Source: Myxococcota bacterium
Lineage (GTDB): Bacteria; Myxococcota_A; UBA9160; PR03
Length of the DNA: 17,780 nt
Reading direction: 5' to 3'
Assembly (NCBI GenBank): GCA_030066475.1
Contig: JASJBO010000211.1
Location: 1 to 17,780 of the forward strand
In this document: positions 5,454 to 13,231 of the stretch, one piece after another
Numbering within the stretch: the first letter of the stretch is position 1
How the letters are laid out: each line of letters starts with the position of its first letter
The notes under the pieces: model-generated
Database searches by the model: none
What the model saw: the letters and a program-made list of their open reading frames with translations, nothing else
Told to the model about the DNA's origin: nothing
Program-made: the position numbers and the translations under genes

Positions 5454-6758
5454 ATGAAGAAGCGAATCAACCTCGGAGTGACCTGGGCGTCGCTTCTGCT
5501 CGTCGTCGTTTCGGGTTCGGCGCACGCCGGGACCGTCATCGCCAGCTTCGCCGGGTACAGCGAGCTCGCGGCTCCCTGCGACCTCTGCGACTCCTTCGTG
5601 AACTTCGCGGTGTACACGAACACCGACGGCGACTGGACGGACGACCCGTTCTTCGCGGGCCTCACGCCGACCCCGCTGGCCGACGCGAGCGGACAGTGGC
5701 CGGCGGTGGTCGATGAGAGTGCCGCCTACGTCTACCTCTACCAGGTCGTGAACAACGATCCGTTCGGGATGGGCAACGAGAACTCGCTGAGCAACTTCAA
5801 CCTCTCGCGCGACGCGGGCGTCCTCCCCACCTCCGCCGGCTTCTTCGCGGGCAACGTCCTTGCCGACGAGGTGGGCAACTCGATCGTGGGAGGCCCCGCC
5901 GGGGACTACTCGGTCGCGGATCCGGATCCCGCGCTCGGATCGCCGTCGGTCCCCAACGACGGCACCCCCACCGCGAGCGGGATCACGGCCACCGGACTCG
6001 TTGCCCTGTCCGTCGGGGTCGACCCGGTGAGCGTGCGATCGGGCAACCTGATCGCCAACCCGAGCGTGGACGGCGGGGCGCCCTTCCCGGGCATCGTCTG
6101 GAGCTGGAGCGCGAGCGACGACATCCCGTCGTGCCCTCCGCAGTCCTCGGACTGCACGTCGAGCGTGCTCTTCATGACCTCCGATCTGCCTCCCGACTAC
6201 CTGTGGGCCGAGACCGAGTCGGTGGGCGGCACCGGATCGCCCGAGGACGTGCCCTTCCCCTCGGACTCCGGGTTCGACTGCCGCGTGGCGGAGAAGCAGA
6301 AGCTCGAGATCCGGCTGGCGGGCAAGCGCCGGCTCGCGTGGCGATGGAGGCGCGGCCCGGCCACGACGAAGGCCGAGTTTGGCAACCCCCTGGTCGATAC
6401 CGACTACCGCTACTGCATCTTCGATGCGCGGCAGGACCAGTTCACGGCCGTGTACTGTCAGGACGCGCCCGCCGGGAGCAACTGGTCGGAGTCGAAGAAG
6501 GGCTTCTCCTACAAGAACAACTCCCGCTCCGTGTCGCTGTTCCAGAGGATTCGGCTGCTGGCGGGAGGGCCGCGCAAGGCCCGCATCCTCGTCGACGAGA
6601 AGAACCCCGCGATCCCGGCGATCCTGCCCTTCTTCCAGGACCCGGAGGTGCGGATCCAGCTGATCAACCTCGCCACCGGCCTGTGCTGGGAGGGCATCTT
6701 CCCGGCCCCGGCCGGCCGGAACGTCCCCGAGCGGTTCCGGGACCGGACGCCGCGATAG
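5454..6758 (+). CDS. Secreted protein, paralog 1: shared CDLC domain plus Trp/Cys C-terminal module (no PEP-CTERM)
   Basis: The protein has 434 aa. A Sec signal peptide (MKKR, then a hydrophobic core, cleavage likely after SAHA, residue 25) is followed by a domain of about 240 residues. That domain is shared with the next gene and includes GYSELAAPCDLCDSFVNFAVY, NTDGDW, VYLYQVVNNDP, LPTSAGFF, GDYSVADPDPALGS, SDLPPDYLWAETES and four cysteines. After DVPF (about residue 268) the paralogs diverge. Here residues 274-434 form a different module: LAWRWRRGPATTKAEFGNP, TDYRYCIFD, GFSYKNN, KARILVDEK and GLCWEGIFPAP. I recall this WxW-GPATT...GCW...F module at the C-termini of many secreted proteins from deltaproteobacterial genomes; its role is unknown to me. 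GGGGAGGAG lies upstream of the ATG and a sigma-54 promoter lies 57 bases before it. It is probably exported to the periplasm or beyond. The biological function is not recognised. Confidence 0.85.
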   Translation: MKKRINLGVTWASLLLVVVSGSAHAGTVIASFAGYSELAAPCDLCDSFVNFAVYTNTDGDWTDDPFFAGLTPTPLADASGQWPAVVDESAAYVYLYQVVNNDPFGMGNENSLSNFNLSRDAGVLPTSAGFFAGNVLADEVGNSIVGGPAGDYSVADPDPALGSPSVPNDGTPTASGITATGLVALSVGVDPVSVRSGNLIANPSVDGGAPFPGIVWSWSASDDIPSCPPQSSDCTSSVLFMTSDLPPDYLWAETESVGGTGSPEDVPFPSDSGFDCRVAEKQKLEIRLAGKRRLAWRWRRGPATTKAEFGNPLVDTDYRYCIFDARQDQFTAVYCQDAPAGSNWSESKKGFSYKNNSRSVSLFQRIRLLAGGPRKARILVDEKNPAIPAILPFFQDPEVRIQLINLATGLCWEGIFPAPAGRNVPERFRDRTPR

Positions 6759-6911
6759 CCCGCCGCTCGGCGCCGGGTCCACGCCGGGCGGGGCGATCTG
6801 CCCCGCTCGCTGACGGCGGGTGTGTCCATCTGTCAGCATTGACACTTCCTCGGGCTCGCGACCACTTCCCACTTGGAGGCTCTGCGAACGAAGCGCTGTT
6901 GAGGAGAAGCT

Positions 6912-7799
6912 GTGGGCCAACGAAGCAATGCGGTCATTCGAGCGGGAATCGCGCTGGCGCTGTTCGCGTCGACAGCGAGCGGCGCCCAGGCGGGTCTGAT
7001 CCTGAGCGGGTCGAGTGGTTACAGCGAGTTCGGACGCCCCTGCGACCTCTGCGACGCGTTCGTGAACTTCGCGGTGTACGAGAACACCGACGGCGACTGG
7101 AGCGACGACGCGTTCTTCGAAGGCGTCGAGCCGACCGGGCTGGAGGACCTGGACGGGCAGTGGTCGGGAGACACGGACGCAGCTTCCCGCTTCGTCTATC
7201 TCTACCAGATCGTGAACAACGATCCGGGCCAGCAGCGCATCGAGAACCCGCTGCGCAACTTCAACGTCTCGCGCGAGCTCGGCCTGCTTCCCACGTCGGC
7301 GGGCTTCTTCTCCGGGGCCGTCTTCACCGACGTCGCCGGCAACTCGGTGCTGGGCGGGCCGACCGGGGACTATTCGCTCGCGGACCCGGACCCCGCGCTC
7401 GGCTCCTTCGACACCCCCGACGATGGGGTTCCCAGCATGAGCGGTCTCGCGCCCAGCGGGCTGGCCGGCGCCTCGGGAGGAGTCGACCCGGCGGTCGTCC
7501 GCTCCGGGAATCTCATGTCGAACCCGGACGTCGACGGAGGGGCGCTGTTCCCGTCGATCGCCTGGGAGTGGTCGGACACCGCGGATATCCCTTCGTGTCC
7601 CTTTCTGACCAGCGGCTGCACCTCGAGCGTGCTCTTCGCGACGTCCGACCTGCCGCCCGCCTACCAGTGGGCCGAGACCGAGTCGGGTGGCGGCTTCGGG
7701 GCGGCGGGTGACGTGCCCTTCGCCGTCCCCGAGCCCGGGACCCTCGCGCTCACCGCGCTGGGTCTCGCCGGGCTGGTCGCGCGGCGGAGAGCGCGATAG
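6912..7799 (+). CDS. PEP-CTERM sorting domain protein, paralog 2
   Basis: The protein has 295 aa. A signal peptide (hydrophobic stretch AGIALALFASTASGAQA, cleavage near residue 27) is followed by the same domain as in the preceding gene, roughly 60% identical by eye: GYSEFGRPCDLCDAFVNFAVY, NTDGDW, VYLYQIVNNDP, LPTSAGFF, GDYSLADPDPALGS and SDLPPAYQWAETES. The C-terminus is a canonical PEP-CTERM signal: VPEPGTLAL, a hydrophobic helix TALGLAGLVA, then RRRAR. Exosortase cleaves and processes such proteins for surface or exopolysaccharide-associated display; no exosortase is in this window. GTG at 6912 is preceded by GAGGAG at 6901-6906 with a five-base spacer, which supports this start. No sigma-54 motif lies in the 153-base gap from the previous gene, so readthrough from the sigma-54 promoter is likely. 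The shared domain has no name I recognise. Confidence 0.92.
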   Translation: MGQRSNAVIRAGIALALFASTASGAQAGLILSGSSGYSEFGRPCDLCDAFVNFAVYENTDGDWSDDAFFEGVEPTGLEDLDGQWSGDTDAASRFVYLYQIVNNDPGQQRIENPLRNFNVSRELGLLPTSAGFFSGAVFTDVAGNSVLGGPTGDYSLADPDPALGSFDTPDDGVPSMSGLAPSGLAGASGGVDPAVVRSGNLMSNPDVDGGALFPSIAWEWSDTADIPSCPFLTSGCTSSVLFATSDLPPAYQWAETESGGGFGAAGDVPFAVPEPGTLALTALGLAGLVARRRAR

Positions 7800-7805
7800 C
7801 GCCAG

Positions 7806-7824
7806 CGCGGCAACCTCGGCCGCG
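7806..7824 (+). terminator. Small GC hairpin after the PEP-CTERM gene
   Basis: CGCGGC (7806-7811) and GCCGCG (7819-7824) form a perfect 6-bp stem with a 7-base loop, seven bases after the stop codon. No U-tract follows. In such GC-rich DNA a short stem can occur by chance. Confidence 0.25.
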
Positions 7825-7909
7825 GGTGCGGCGTCGTGTTGGTCGGGAGCCGGAAGAGGCGCACCCGTGCCGATCGCCACCCGCGCCCGCCCCGCCACTC
7901 CGACTCGTC

Positions 7910-7915
7910 TAGACT
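7910..7915 (+). promoter_or_regulatory. -10-like TAGACT immediately before glcD
   Basis: TAGACT fits the TANNNT form of -10 elements and ends six bases before the ATG at 7922. Transcription would therefore begin at or next to the A of the start codon, and no Shine-Dalgarno is visible. That is the usual layout of a leaderless gene. No clear -35 is seen. Confidence 0.4.
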
Positions 7916-7921
7916 CCCGGG

Positions 7922-9361
7922 ATGCCCGAGCACGCTCTGCTCGACGAGCTGCGCGAGATCGTGGGGCGCGAGAGCTGTCTCGCGCGGCCCGAGGAGCTGC
8001 TCGCCTACGAGTGCGACGGGCTCACGCTGCACGGGGCGCGGCCGAGCGCGGTGGTGCTGCCGCGCGAGAAGGGGCAGGTGGCGCGGGTGGTGCGCGCCTG
8101 CCGCCGGCACGGCGTGCCGTTCGTGCCGCGCGGCGCGGGCACCGGGCTCTCGGGCGGCGCGATCGCGCTCGACGAGGGCGTCGTGATCGAGTGCTCGCGG
8201 CTCGACCGGATCGTCGAGGTCGACGTCGAGAACCGCTTCGCGGTGGTGCAGCCCGGCGTCGTCAACGCCGACCTCTCGAAGGCCGTGCGGCCGCACGGGC
8301 TGTTCTACGCGCCCGACCCGTCGAGCCAGGCCGCCTGCACGATCGGCGGCAACGTCGGCGAGAACTCGGGCGGGCCGCACACGCTCAAGTACGGCACGAC
8401 CACGAACCACGTGCTCGCGCTCGAGCTGGTGCTGCCCGACGGCGAGCTGGCGCGGCTCGGCTCGCCGACCGGCTGGTCGTCCGGCTACGACCTGGTGGGC
8501 GCCGTGGTCGGTGGCGAGGGCACGCTGGGGATCGTCACCGAGATCACGGTGCGCCTCGTGCCGATTCCCGAGGCCGTCGAGACGGTGCTCGCGGTCTTCC
8601 CCGACGTGGTGAGCGCCTGCCGCGCCGTGGGCCGCGTGATTCGCAGCGGACTGGTGCCCGCCGCGCTCGAGATCGTCGACCGCCACACCATCGATGCGGT
8701 CGAGTCGAGCGTCTACGCGGCGGGCCTGCCGCGCGACGCAGGCGCCGTGCTGATCGTCGAGCTCGACGGCGCGGCGGTGTCGGTGCCCGGCGAGCTCGCG
8801 CGCATTCGCGAGCTGACCGCCGCGGAGGGCGCCAGCCGCGTCGAGGTGGCCCGGGACGAGGCCGAGCGCGAGCGCTTCTGGCGGGCGCGCAAGGGCGCGT
8901 TCGGGGCGATGGGCCGCCTGGCGCCCGACCTGTACGTGCACGACGCGGTGGTGCCGCGCGCGAAGCTGCCCGAGGTGCTCGAGGCGGTGTGCGCGATCGC
9001 CGAGCGCCACCGGCTGCGCCTCGCCAACGTCTTCCACGCGGGCGACGGCAACCTGCACCCCAACATCTGCTTCGACCGGCGCGACCCCGACGAGCTCGAG
9101 CGCGTCGTGCAGGCCGGCAGCGAGATCCTCGAGACCTGCGTGGCGGCGGGCGGCGTGATCAGCGGCGAGCACGGCATCGGCCGCGAGAAGCGCGAGTACA
9201 TGCACCTGGTCTACGACGACGCCGACCTCGAGGCGATGTGCCGGCTGCGCCACGCGTTCGATCCCGACGGCGTGTGCAACCCCGGCAAGGTGTTCCCGAC
9301 CACGCGCTTCTGCATCGAGGCGAACCCGAAGGCGCGCGGCTACGACCGCGTTCCGCTGTGA
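7922..9361 (+). CDS. glcD: Glycolate oxidase (dehydrogenase) FAD subunit GlcD
   Basis: The protein has 479 aa, close to the usual GlcD length. It belongs to the VAO/PCMH flavoprotein family and is FAD-linked. The FAD-binding half carries PRGAGTGLSGGA (residues 69-80), DPSSQAACTIGGNVGENSGG (132-151) and GGEGTLGIVTEITVRL. The C-terminal substrate/FAD-linked oxidase domain carries FHAGDGNLHPN and ISGEHGIGREKREYM, whose histidines are conserved in GlcD and D-lactate dehydrogenases. With GlcE and GlcF it oxidises glycolate (and often D-lactate) to glyoxylate, passing electrons to quinone. It is the first gene of a four-gene operon, with glcE starting five bases after its last base. GlcD-type paralogs acting on D-lactate or D-2-hydroxyglutarate exist, but adjacent glcE and glcF make glycolate the best call. 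Confidence 0.93.
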   Translation: MPEHALLDELREIVGRESCLARPEELLAYECDGLTLHGARPSAVVLPREKGQVARVVRACRRHGVPFVPRGAGTGLSGGAIALDEGVVIECSRLDRIVEVDVENRFAVVQPGVVNADLSKAVRPHGLFYAPDPSSQAACTIGGNVGENSGGPHTLKYGTTTNHVLALELVLPDGELARLGSPTGWSSGYDLVGAVVGGEGTLGIVTEITVRLVPIPEAVETVLAVFPDVVSACRAVGRVIRSGLVPAALEIVDRHTIDAVESSVYAAGLPRDAGAVLIVELDGAAVSVPGELARIRELTAAEGASRVEVARDEAERERFWRARKGAFGAMGRLAPDLYVHDAVVPRAKLPEVLEAVCAIAERHRLRLANVFHAGDGNLHPNICFDRRDPDELERVVQAGSEILETCVAAGGVISGEHGIGREKREYMHLVYDDADLEAMCRLRHAFDPDGVCNPGKVFPTTRFCIEANPKARGYDRVPL

Positions 9362-9365
9362 TCCG

Positions 9366-10643
9366 ATGAGTGCTTCCCTCGCGAGCGCGGACCTCGAGGC
9401 GCTGCGCAAGACGCTCGGCGACGAGGCCGTCGCGACGCACGAGCCCGTGCTCGTGGACGAAGTGGCGCTCGGCGCGACCCTGCACCCGGCGGGCGGCCAG
9501 GCGCTGGCCGCCACGCTCGCGCTGCTGTCCGAGCGCGGCTGCCCGGCGGTGGTGACGGGTGGCGGGACGCGTCTCGGCCTCGGCAACCCGCCACACGCGC
9601 CGCGCGTGCTGCTCTCGACCGGGGGCCTCGCCGGGATCGAGGAGCTCGACGCCGAGGAGGGGGTCGTGCTGGCCGGCGCCGGCACCCCGCTCGGAGCGCT
9701 GCGCGACGCGGCGCACGACGCAGGCTGGGAGCTGCCGCTCGACCCGCCCGGCGCGGAGAGCACGCTGGGCGGTGCGCTCGCCGCCGCCGCCGTCGGGCCG
9801 CGCCACCTCGGCTTCGGGCGCCCGCGCGACGTGGTGCTGGGGCTGACCGCCGTGCACGGGGACGGCGCCCGCGCGCGCTGCGGTGGCCGCGTCGTGAAGA
9901 ACGTGACCGGCTACGACCTGATCAAGCTCCAGCTCGGTGCGCTCGGTACGCTCGGCGTGATCGAGTCGGCGTGGCTGAAGCTCCGCCCCCGGCCTCCGTG
10001 CGAGCGCGTGCTGACCGCCGCGGTCGACGACGGCGGCGCCGCCGGGCTGGCCGCCGCGCGCCTCGGCTCGGCGCGCGCCGCGGCGGTGGTCGATGCCTCG
10101 CTCGCGCCCGTCGTGGAGCCGATGCTCGCGCCCGAGCACGGGCAGCTCCTGCTGGTCGAGCTGGCCGGCGACGAGGCCGCCGTCGAGCGCGATGCGCGCG
10201 AGCTCGGCGACACGGTCGGCGCCGAGCCCACCCGGCCCGACGCGCTGGTGCGCCTGCGCGGTCTCCAGGGCGGCGGCTTCGGCCCCGGTGGCGTGCGCGT
10301 GCGCGTGTCGGTGCTGCCGACGCGGGTGCCCGAGGCGCTGCGTGCGCTCGGCGCGGCGGGCGCCGCGACCTTCGCCTATCCGGGCTCGGGTCTGGTGTTC
10401 GCGCGCTTCTCGCTCGAGCCGGGCGCGGATGGCGCTGGCGCCGATGCCGCCTGGCAGGCGGCGCGCGCGGCGGCGCTGGCCGGCTCCGGCGACGTCACGC
10501 TCGAGGCCGCCCCCGCCTGGGCCAAGGCGGGTCGCGACGTGTTCGGCGACGCACCCCAGGCGCTCGGGCTGATGCGCGCGCTCAAGGCGCGCTTCGATCC
10601 CGCCGGCGTGTTGAATCCCGGCCGCTTCGCGGGGAGGCTCTAG
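9366..10643 (+). CDS. glcE: Glycolate oxidase subunit GlcE (FAD-binding)
   Basis: The protein has 425 aa, somewhat longer than E. coli GlcE (about 350). It is a second, truncated PCMH-type FAD-binding protein of the glycolate dehydrogenase complex. Visible landmarks are VVTGGGTRLGLG (a PRGGGT-like FAD loop), ESTLGGALAAAAVGPRHLGFGRPRD, the family signature VVKNVTGYDLIKLQLGALGTLGVI, and a C-terminal KARFDPAGVLNPGRFAG, where FDP-GVLNPGR is typical. Four bases separate it from glcD, and its TAG shares a base with the GTG of glcF, so the three subunits are probably co-translated. The extra length lies in the Ala/Gly-rich middle (residues about 215-380). Confidence 0.9.
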   Translation: MSASLASADLEALRKTLGDEAVATHEPVLVDEVALGATLHPAGGQALAATLALLSERGCPAVVTGGGTRLGLGNPPHAPRVLLSTGGLAGIEELDAEEGVVLAGAGTPLGALRDAAHDAGWELPLDPPGAESTLGGALAAAAVGPRHLGFGRPRDVVLGLTAVHGDGARARCGGRVVKNVTGYDLIKLQLGALGTLGVIESAWLKLRPRPPCERVLTAAVDDGGAAGLAAARLGSARAAAVVDASLAPVVEPMLAPEHGQLLLVELAGDEAAVERDARELGDTVGAEPTRPDALVRLRGLQGGGFGPGGVRVRVSVLPTRVPEALRALGAAGAATFAYPGSGLVFARFSLEPGADGAGADAAWQAARAAALAGSGDVTLEAAPAWAKAGRDVFGDAPQALGLMRALKARFDPAGVLNPGRFAGRL

Positions 10644-11899
10644 TGCCCGGTCCGCTCGCCGACGCCTACGAGGGCACGCTCGACTGCGTCCACTGCGGGC
10701 TGTGCCTGCCGGTCTGCCCGACCTACCGGGCCACCGGGCGCGAGTCGTCCTCGCCGCGCGGCCGCATCTACCTGATGCGCGGTGTGGCCGAGCAGCGCCT
10801 CGCGCTCGAGTCACTCGCCGACGAGGCCTACCTGTGCCTCGGCTGTCGCGCCTGCGAGACCGCGTGTCCGTCGGGCGTGCGCTTCGGCCGGCTGGTGGAG
10901 CAGACGCGCGCCGGCGTCGAGCGCGCCCGGCTGCGCCGCGGCGCGGGAAGCTGGCTCGAACGCCGCGCACTCCGCGACGTGGTGCCGCGCCCGCGCCGGC
11001 TGCGCCTCGCGCTCGACCTGCTCGCCGCAGCGCAGACGCTCCGTCTCGACCGCCTGCTCGCGCCGCTGCTGCCGCGCCGCCTGCGCGAGCTGCAGCAGCA
11101 GGCGCCGCGCGTGCCGCCGCGGCGCGAGCGCCGCCCGCTGCCCGAGCGGATCCCCGCCCGCGGCGTGCAGCGCGGGCGCGTGGCGCTCTTCACGGGCTGC
11201 GTGATGCCCGAGCTGATGGGCGCGGTGCAGGCCGCGACGGCGCGCGTGCTGGCGCGCAACGGCTTCGAGGTACACGTCCCCCGCGCCCAGGGCTGCTGCG
11301 GCGCGCTCCACGCGCACGCGGGCGACCCCGAGTTCGCCCGGCAGCTCGCGCAGCGCAACCTCGAGGTCTTCGGCAAGGGCGAGTTCGACGCGCTGGTGAC
11401 CGACTCGGCCGGCTGCGGCGCGGCGCTGCGCGAGGCGGACGACTGGCTGCCGGGCGCCGGCGGGCCGCTCGCCGAGTCGGTGCGCGACGTGTGCGAGTTC
11501 CTCGACCGGGTGGGCATGCGCGAGCCGACCCACCGCGTCGAGGCGCGCGTCTGCTACGACGATCCCTGCCACCTCGTGCACGGACAGGGCGTGCGCGACG
11601 CCCCGCGCCGAGTGCTGGCCCGGATCCCCGGTCTCGAGCTCCTGACCCACGACGATCCCACCAGCTGCTGCGGCGCCGCGGGCATCTACAACCTCACCCA
11701 CCCCGAGATGTCGCGCGAGGTGCTCGATCGCAAGCTCGACGCGCTCGCGGCCGCCGACCCCGACCTCGTCGCGAGCGGGAACCCGGGCTGCCTGATGCAG
11801 CTGCGCGCGGGCATCGACCGACGCGGGCTGCGCGCGCGCGTGCTGCATCCGGTCGAGCTGCTCGATCGCGCCTACGGCACGTCACCGGAGCGCGGCTGA
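10643..11899 (+). CDS. glcF: Glycolate oxidase iron-sulfur subunit GlcF
   Basis: The protein has 418 aa. Two 4Fe-4S ferredoxin clusters are visible at the N-terminus: CVHCGLCLPVCP (Cys15, 18, 21, 25) and CLGCRACETACPSGV (Cys65, 68, 71, 75). Two CCG-type heterodisulfide-reductase-like domains follow (FTGCVMP ... GCCGAL and CYDDPCHLVHGQG ... SCCGAAGIYNL). These clusters carry electrons from the GlcD/GlcE flavins to the membrane quinone pool. GTG at 10643 is chosen because it overlaps the glcE stop as TAGTG and has GGGGAGG seven bases upstream. The longer in-frame reading through glcE is a shadow. The stop TGA overlaps the next gene's ATG (TGATG), so translation is coupled. Confidence 0.93.
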   Translation: MPGPLADAYEGTLDCVHCGLCLPVCPTYRATGRESSSPRGRIYLMRGVAEQRLALESLADEAYLCLGCRACETACPSGVRFGRLVEQTRAGVERARLRRGAGSWLERRALRDVVPRPRRLRLALDLLAAAQTLRLDRLLAPLLPRRLRELQQQAPRVPPRRERRPLPERIPARGVQRGRVALFTGCVMPELMGAVQAATARVLARNGFEVHVPRAQGCCGALHAHAGDPEFARQLAQRNLEVFGKGEFDALVTDSAGCGAALREADDWLPGAGGPLAESVRDVCEFLDRVGMREPTHRVEARVCYDDPCHLVHGQGVRDAPRRVLARIPGLELLTHDDPTSCCGAAGIYNLTHPEMSREVLDRKLDALAAADPDLVASGNPGCLMQLRAGIDRRGLRARVLHPVELLDRAYGTSPERG

Positions 11900-12471
11900 T
11901 GGCGTCGGCCGCGATCGCCCTCGACGTCCTCGAGCGGCCCGTGACGGGCGTGAACCTGGTGCCCGGCACGCTGGGCGACCAGCTCCAGCCCGGCCCGAAC
12001 CTGTGGGTGTTCCTGCGCCACTTCGGCTGCATCTTCTGTCGCGAGACGGTGGCCGATCTGCGCGCGCTCGCCGAGCGCAGCCCGGAGTTCCCGCCGGTGC
12101 TGTTCTTCTTCCAGGGCAGCACCACCGAGGGGCGCGCGTTCCTGCGCCGCTACTGGCCTACGGCCCGCGCCGTCTCCGACCCCGGACTCGACTTCTACGC
12201 CGCGTTCGGGATCGACCGCGGCGGCCTGCTGCGCATGTTCGGACCCGGCGTCTGGACCGCGCGGAGTCGCGCCCGCTCCAAGGGCCACGCCAACGGCGAG
12301 CGACGCGGCGACATCTTCCGCATGCCCGGCGTCTTCCTGGTGGAGGGCGAGCGCATCCTCTGGGCCCATCGCTTCCGCCACGCCGGCGACCATCCCGACT
12401 TCGCCCGGATCCCCGAGCTCGCCCGGAGTGCGCCGGCGGGCGGGGGCCAGGGGGGAGGCCCGGCCCGATGA
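11899..12471 (+). CDS. Peroxiredoxin-like (PRXL2/SelL, AhpC-TSA_2) thioredoxin-fold protein
   Basis: The protein has 190 aa. WVFLRHFGCIFCRETVADL places a CxxC pair (Cys44, Cys47) after a beta strand, which is the diagnostic block of the AhpC/TSA_2 family (human PRXL2A, selenoprotein L-related proteins, where the pair may be UxxU). VLFFFQGSTTEGRAF, LDFYAAFGIDRGGLLRMFGPG and the late FRMPGVFLVEGERILWAHRF fit the rest of the fold. The C-terminal 15 residues are Gly/Pro-rich. It is cytoplasmic with no signal peptide. Its ATG overlaps the glcF stop, so it belongs to the glycolate operon. A role in thiol redox protection near the flavin/Fe-S enzyme is plausible but is inference. Confidence 0.85.
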   Translation: MASAAIALDVLERPVTGVNLVPGTLGDQLQPGPNLWVFLRHFGCIFCRETVADLRALAERSPEFPPVLFFFQGSTTEGRAFLRRYWPTARAVSDPGLDFYAAFGIDRGGLLRMFGPGVWTARSRARSKGHANGERRGDIFRMPGVFLVEGERILWAHRFRHAGDHPDFARIPELARSAPAGGGQGGGPAR

Positions 12472-12476
12472 GCGTG

Positions 12477-12499
12477 GAGCTCAGTGTCGGCTGAGGCTC
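12477..12499. terminator. Hairpin between convergent genes
   Basis: GAGCTCAG (12477-12484) and CTGAGGCTC (12491-12499) pair with one bulged base around a TGTCGG loop. It lies between the stop of the peroxiredoxin-like gene (12471) and the stop of the convergent lipoprotein gene (12498), the place expected for a bidirectional terminator. No U-tract is present on either strand. Confidence 0.4.
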
Positions 12500-13130
12500 A
12501 CCACTCGCTCTCGTCGGCCTCGGCGAACTCGGCGTCGTCACCCTCGGCGAACTCGGCATCGAGCTCCTCGAAGGCGAGGCTCGCGCGCTCCTCGACGGCG
12601 CGCCGAGTCCCGTCCGAGAGCTGGCTCATCTGGCTCAACGCGTCGCGGAACTGGTCGAGGTCGAGCGAGACCAGCGAGTAGTAGGTCCCGGCCTCCGAGA
12701 CCCAGGAGTCGGTGGGCTCGGTGCCGCGCAGCGTGAAGTCGGTGATTTGCTTGCTCGTGTCGGTCACGAACTGCTCGTCGTTCGCCGCCGATCCGAAGCC
12801 GGCGCCCGCGGTGGTGGTCGCCTGGTAGTCCTTGAGGATCGACTGGACCCGCAGCTCCAGGCGTCGCGCGATCTCGGTGCGCGCGCGTGCGGTTGCGGTC
12901 GTCTGGGCGAGCGAGATGTTGCGCGTCGCTCCCATCGAGCCTACGCCGCAGAGCTGGGGGCGCTGGTCCTCGTCCTCCCAGTAGGTCTGGCAGTTGCCGG
13001 TCACCCACTCCGGCGCCCCGTCGAGCTCGTCCTCGACGACGTCCGGAATCGGCCTCGGGCCTTTCGACGAACACGCCGCAACGGCGAGAACGAGAGCGAG
13101 TCCCAGCAGATACGCGGCTGCGCGCGGCAT
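12498..13130 (-). CDS. LPP20-family lipoprotein
   Basis: The protein has 210 aa. A lipoprotein signal peptide, LLGLALVLAVAAC, ends in a lipobox with Cys20. The mature part has PEWVTGNCQTYW, then LCGVGSMGATRNISLAQTTATARARTEIARRLELRV, the pattern of LPP20/FlgP-like domains (P-W, G-G, then an alpha helix rich in Ala and Arg). The last 25 residues are very acidic with a repeated DAEFAE. The ATG at 13130 is chosen because GGAGGG lies seven bases upstream; an earlier ATG at 13163 gives a poor signal peptide. It is probably anchored in the outer or inner membrane; its function is unknown. It diverges from a second, larger lipoprotein with a related N-terminal domain. Confidence 0.8.
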   Translation of the reverse strand: MPRAAAYLLGLALVLAVAACSSKGPRPIPDVVEDELDGAPEWVTGNCQTYWEDEDQRPQLCGVGSMGATRNISLAQTTATARARTEIARRLELRVQSILKDYQATTTAGAGFGSAANDEQFVTDTSKQITDFTLRGTEPTDSWVSEAGTYYSLVSLDLDQFRDALSQMSQLSDGTRRAVEERASLAFEELDAEFAEGDDAEFAEADESEW

Positions 13131-13165
13131 TCGTCTACCCTCCGGGCTGTCCCCCAGCGCCACTC

Positions 13166-13171
13166 AGTCTA
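13166..13171 (-). promoter_or_regulatory. -10-like TAGACT for the LPP20 lipoprotein
   Basis: On the minus strand TAGACT (13171 to 13166) is preceded by TACTG and lies about 36 bases upstream of the ATG at 13130, a reasonable promoter distance. The same hexamer precedes glcD. No clear -35 is visible. The 101-bp divergent gap must also hold the promoter of the plus-strand lipoprotein, which I could not locate. Confidence 0.3.
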
Positions 13172-13231
13172 CAGTACCCTCCGGCCTCGGGCCCCCGGGC
13201 TGGGGCCCCCCTGCACCCAGCGAGAGTGGAC

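Noticed and set aside
6839..6880. TTGACA at 6839-6844 as a -35 for the PEP-CTERM gene
   Set aside because: No -10-like sequence occurs 15-19 bases downstream (the stretch is GC-rich). Readthrough from the sigma-54 promoter is a simpler explanation.
3089..9763. Very long open frames on the minus strand (for example 3089-5248, 5229-7898, 7661-9763), up to about 890 codons
   Set aside because: They lie opposite well-supported genes. Their translations are low-complexity Arg/Ala/Gly/Val-rich text without domain motifs, and stop codons are rare in any frame at this GC content.
9971..10642. In-frame 5' extension of glcF through glcE
   Set aside because: It overlaps the conserved glcE coding region in another frame and is Arg/Ala low-complexity. 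GTG at 10643 has a good ribosome-binding site and the TAGTG overlap.
12469..12495. Eight-codon open frame ATG...TGA overlapping the end of the peroxiredoxin-like gene
   Set aside because: It is too short to support as a gene and coincides with the intergenic hairpin between convergent genes.
13131..13163. Start of the small LPP20 lipoprotein at the upstream ATG (13163)
   Set aside because: It would add MALGDSPEGRR before the signal peptide. The ATG at 13130 has GGAGGG at the right distance and gives a normal lipoprotein signal.
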